Positions 61,495-64,000 of a stretch of 64,000 bases of DNA are shown here, in pieces. The notes beneath the pieces are model-generated. The model had not been told where the DNA came from. It saw nothing but the letters and a program-made list of their open reading frames with translations, and did no database searches. The DNA is taken from contig JAFXQO010000047.1 of NCBI GenBank assembly GCA_017527065.1, positions 1 through 64,000 on the forward strand, in the 5' to 3' direction. This DNA comes from Clostridia bacterium (GTDB lineage: Bacteria; Bacillota; Clostridia; Christensenellales; Aristaeellaceae). Within the stretch, counting starts at the first letter, position 1. Each line of letters starts with the position of its first letter. Both the position numbers and the translations under genes were made by a program.

Positions 61495-61500
61495 CGTATC

Positions 61501-61564
61501 GCCGCACGGTACGGTGTCCGGAACGCCCGAACAGGCGGACGCCGTACCTGTGCGGCTCCCTTTT
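61501..61564 (+). terminator. Terminator of the importer operon
   Basis: GCCGCACGGTACGGTGTCCG pairs almost fully with the segment 61536-61556 (CGGACGCCGTACC then TGTGCGGC), followed by TCCCTTTT. Confidence 0.8.
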
Positions 61565-61601
61565 GACTGTACGCCAAGCTGGAACCGCGGAGGCCTGTGT
61601 C

Positions 61602-61976
61602 ATGAATATTGGTTTGACTCTTTTGCTTGCGGTCGTTTTCCTCGCGCTGATCATGGTGGGCTCCTGCTTTTACTTCATGTTCTGGATGAACAAATCGACG
61701 TTCAGCAAGGTCAACGACCTCGATGAGATCCGATCGACGGGGCGGCCGCCGGAGGACTGGCAGAAAAGCTACCTCAGGAAGTGCAGAAAGCTCGGCCGGA
61801 TCCCGCCCGAACTCTTTGAAAAGCAGAAGAAGCGCAACCTCCGGCGCCTGAAGGGCATCGTGCGCTTCTGCCGCACCACAAAGCTCATGGAGAGCGAGGA
61901 CGTGCGCCAGGGCGTGCTACAGGAGCTGAGCCTGGTGAGGCAGGAATGGCAGGCGGAAGAGCCGCAGGACGAATGA
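61602..61976 (+). CDS. Small membrane protein of unknown function
   Basis: The 124-residue protein has one N-terminal membrane helix (TLLLAVVFLALIMVGSCFYFMFW) and then a basic, helical cytoplasmic part (YLRKCRKLGRIPPELFEKQ, KKRNLRRLKGIVRF). No known family is recognised. GGAGG lies eight bases before the ATG. It lies between the importer terminator and another membrane protein gene 15 bp downstream, with which it is probably co-transcribed. Confidence 0.75.
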   Translation: MNIGLTLLLAVVFLALIMVGSCFYFMFWMNKSTFSKVNDLDEIRSTGRPPEDWQKSYLRKCRKLGRIPPELFEKQKKRNLRRLKGIVRFCRTTKLMESEDVRQGVLQELSLVRQEWQAEEPQDE

Positions 61977-61991
61977 AAGGAAACAAATCTT

Positions 61992-62381
61992 ATGGCAAAA
62001 ACCCCGAAATTTGAGCGGATGGCGGAAGTTGACGGCTACACGCCCGTCCGGGTCATGCTGTTCTCGTTCCTGTACGCGCTGGTGTTCGGCGCCTGCAGCG
62101 TCTTTCCCTGGATGACGCTGAAGGACCTGATGCCGGACGTCGCCCTGGCGATGGGCATGCCCAACGCGCGCGCCACCGGCGCCATCTATATCTCCTCGAT
62201 TCTCGTGTTTGGCATCGTCGCGTTCTCGCTGTTCTGCATCCTCTGGCACAAGCTGGAGAAAAATTTCAGCCACAAGCGGAGCTTCATCATAACGCTGAAA
62301 TGGTGCATCATCGCGATCCTGCTTGGCTTGCTGGCCCTGGTCGCCTATTCCTGGCTGGAATCCATGAAAGCCGTCGCATGA
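61992..62381 (+). CDS. Three-helix membrane protein of unknown function
   Basis: A 129-residue protein with three predicted membrane helices (VMLFSFLYALVFGACSVF; AIYISSILVFGIVAFSLFCIL; WCIIAILLGLLALVAYSW). No domain is recognised. It precedes the GH78 gene by 18 bp and follows the small membrane protein, so these two and GH78 form a probable transcription unit. Confidence 0.75.
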   Translation: MAKTPKFERMAEVDGYTPVRVMLFSFLYALVFGACSVFPWMTLKDLMPDVALAMGMPNARATGAIYISSILVFGIVAFSLFCILWHKLEKNFSHKRSFIITLKWCIIAILLGLLALVAYSWLESMKAVA

Positions 62382-62399
62382 CGGAGAAAGGTTGATCGA

Positions 62400-64000
62400 A
62401 TGCGTATTTTTGATTTGAAGGTTTGCGGGCTCAGCGAGCCTGTAGGTTTTGCCGTGAAGCCTCCGGTGCTGAGCTGGAAGGTCGACGGGACGGAAGGAAA
62501 GAAGCAGGCCGGCGCGCGCGTCGTCATCGGCACTTGCCCCTGCCTGTCCGCTCTGGAATACGATTCCGGGATGCGCGAGGATATCGACTCGCTCTGCTTC
62601 ATGCCCGATCTCGCGCTCAAGCCCCGCACGCGCTACTACTGGAAGGTCTGCGTCACGGCGGACAACGGCGATACCGCGGAGGCGTCCAGCTTCTTTGAAA
62701 CCGGCAAGATGGGAGAGGCGTGGGAAGCCCAGTGGATTTCCAGCGCGCTTCGCGAGAACATGCGCCTGGGAAAGACGTTCACCATCGACAAGCCCGTGAA
62801 AGCCGCCCGCCTGTACGCCACGGCGCTGGGTGTATACGAGCTGACCGTCAACGGCGAGAAGGCCGGCGACGAATTCCTCACCCCCTATTACAACGGCTAC
62901 GATTCCTGGCAGCAGATCACCACGTTCGACGTCGCCGCTTCCCTTCGCGAGGGCGAAAACGAGCTTATGTTCATGCTGGGCGGCGGCTGGGCCGTCTCCC
63001 GCTTCGGTCTGGGATCGGGCGGCAAGAACGGCACGAAGGGCCTGTACGCGGAGCACGAGGCGCTGCTGGCCGAGCTTCGCATCGAATTTGAGGACGGCTC
63101 GACGCAGGTCGTCGGCACGGATGAAACCTGGTTCGCCACCGAGAGCAAGGTGCGCGATTCTTCCATCTACGACGGCGAGACCTACGACGCCACCTACGAC
63201 GATTCCGTCCGCCATCCCGTGACGCTGGACAACCAGGCGGACTACTCGAAGCTGGAGGACCGCTACAGCCCGCCCCTGCGCATCACCGAGCGCATCAAGC
63301 CCGTCGAAATTATCAAGACGCCGAAGAACGAGCTGGTCATCGACCTGGGCCAGGAGATCACCGGATGGATCGAATTCACCTGCCGCGCCCCGAAGGGCAC
63401 GACCGTGAAGCTGTCCTATTCCGAAATCATGCAGCAGGGCTGCTTCTATCGCGACAACCTGCGCACCGCCAAGGAGGAATATATTTACATCTCGGACGGC
63501 GTGGAGCGCGTCGTGCGCCCGTACCACACCTTCTTCGGCTTCCGCCTGTTCAAGGTGGAGGGCATTCCCGAGGCCGAGCTGAAGCTGGAGGATTTCACCG
63601 GCTGCGTCGTCCATTCGGATATCCCGCGCATGGGCTTCGTGGAGAGCGGCAACCCGAAGGTCGACCGTTTCTTCAAGAACGTGCTCTGGGGTCAGCGCGG
63701 CAACTTCCTGGATACGCCCACCGACTGCCCGCAGCGCGACGAGCGCCTCGGCTGGACGGGCGACGCCCAGGCCTTCTCCGGCACCGCCTGCTTCAACATG
63801 GACTGCGAGGCCTTCTTCCGCAAATACCTGCACGACATGCTGTATGAGCAGAACAAGGCCGGCGGCAGCTGCCCGCACGTCATTCCCATCTGCGGCATGC
63901 GCAACGACGGCGGCTCCTGCGCATGGGGCGACGCCGCCACGGTGATCCCCTGGAACGTCTACATGTTCTACGGCAACAAGGAATTGCTCCGCGAAACCTA
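62400..64000 (+). CDS. GH78 alpha-L-rhamnosidase (3' end cut by window edge)
   Basis: Hydrolyses terminal alpha-L-rhamnose from plant glycans or glycosides. The visible 533 residues show the N-terminal fibronectin-like domain (LKVCGLSEPVGFAVKPPVLSW), beta-sandwich domains (ARLYATALGVYELTVNGEK, VIDLGQEITGWIEF) and the start of the (alpha/alpha)6 catalytic barrel with the diagnostic TPTDCPQRDERLGWTGDAQ, containing the catalytic acid region. No signal peptide, so it is intracellular and would act on imported rhamnosides, in keeping with the importer next door. The frame is open to the right edge; a full-length enzyme of the family has roughly 850-950 residues. Confidence 0.93.
   Translation, partial: MRIFDLKVCGLSEPVGFAVKPPVLSWKVDGTEGKKQAGARVVIGTCPCLSALEYDSGMREDIDSLCFMPDLALKPRTRYYWKVCVTADNGDTAEASSFFETGKMGEAWEAQWISSALRENMRLGKTFTIDKPVKAARLYATALGVYELTVNGEKAGDEFLTPYYNGYDSWQQITTFDVAASLREGENELMFMLGGGWAVSRFGLGSGGKNGTKGLYAEHEALLAELRIEFEDGSTQVVGTDETWFATESKVRDSSIYDGETYDATYDDSVRHPVTLDNQADYSKLEDRYSPPLRITERIKPVEIIKTPKNELVIDLGQEITGWIEFTCRAPKGTTVKLSYSEIMQQGCFYRDNLRTAKEEYIYISDGVERVVRPYHTFFGFRLFKVEGIPEAELKLEDFTGCVVHSDIPRMGFVESGNPKVDRFFKNVLWGQRGNFLDTPTDCPQRDERLGWTGDAQAFSGTACFNMDCEAFFRKYLHDMLYEQNKAGGSCPHVIPICGMRNDGGSCAWGDAATVIPWNVYMFYGNKELLRET

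Overview
The window looks like chromosomal DNA of a high-GC, spore-forming member of the Clostridia. Three things point there: the sporulation core (spo0A and the spoIIAA-spoIIAB-sigF operon), strong Shine-Dalgarno sequences of the AGGAGG type, and Gram-positive regulators (WhiA, RemA, YerC, a T-box, a lysine riboswitch). The gene content would fit a gut Christensenellales-type lineage, but that placement is a guess; no rRNA gene is present to test it. I saw no tRNA, rRNA, insertion sequence or CRISPR array.

Layout. 1-9.5 kb (minus strand): a compact housekeeping operon yicC-remA-gmk-rpoZ-coaBC-priA-def-fmt-rsmB-rlmN, with rlmN cut by the left edge. 9.6-14.2 kb (minus): ligA, pcrA and a TrpR-like regulator. 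14.4-18.3 kb (plus): an extremely acidic membrane-anchored protein of unknown function and an anchored PQQ-type beta-propeller protein, closed by a strong terminator. 18.4-20.7 kb: spo0A facing the spoIIA operon. 20.8-29.8 kb: an XRE/zinc-ribbon regulator, a tiny ORF, a GH2 beta-mannosidase-like enzyme, a potassium channel, a DUF4160/DUF2442 pair, an rRNA methyltransferase, a GNAT acetyltransferase, and an Lsa-like ABC-F protein behind an attenuator-like leader, followed by a methyltransferase.

29.8-43.4 kb: a decayed radical-SAM fragment; a lysine riboswitch controlling a three-gene amino-acid ABC importer (so probably a lysine importer); a 2,501-residue cyclic-glucan-synthase-like protein (GT84 plus GH94 architecture) with an altered DXD motif; then murQ, murB and whiA. 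43.4-47.1 kb: an M48 membrane protease, thioredoxin, a secreted two-repeat protein and a glycerol-3-phosphate-dehydrogenase-like protein.

47.2-55.0 kb (minus): one long probable transcript that begins with a T-box leader (candidate specifier UAC, tyrosine). It runs through an AMP-forming acyl-CoA ligase, indolepyruvate:ferredoxin oxidoreductase (iorA, iorB), a PLP aminotransferase, a truncated serine-dehydratase remnant, a TRM11-like methyltransferase and an intracellular sialidase-fold protein. T-box control plus ATP-driven CoA activation suggests that the ior pathway may run in the synthetic direction, making aromatic amino acids from arylacetates. 55.1-64 kb (plus): an Opp/Dpp-type ABC importer, two small membrane proteins and a GH78 alpha-L-rhamnosidase cut by the right edge, plausibly a plant-glycan uptake locus.

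The most distinctive signals are the T-box on the ior operon, the ABC-F leader with its three-codon upstream ORF, the acidic/propeller gene pair, and the DXD-altered giant glucan synthase.
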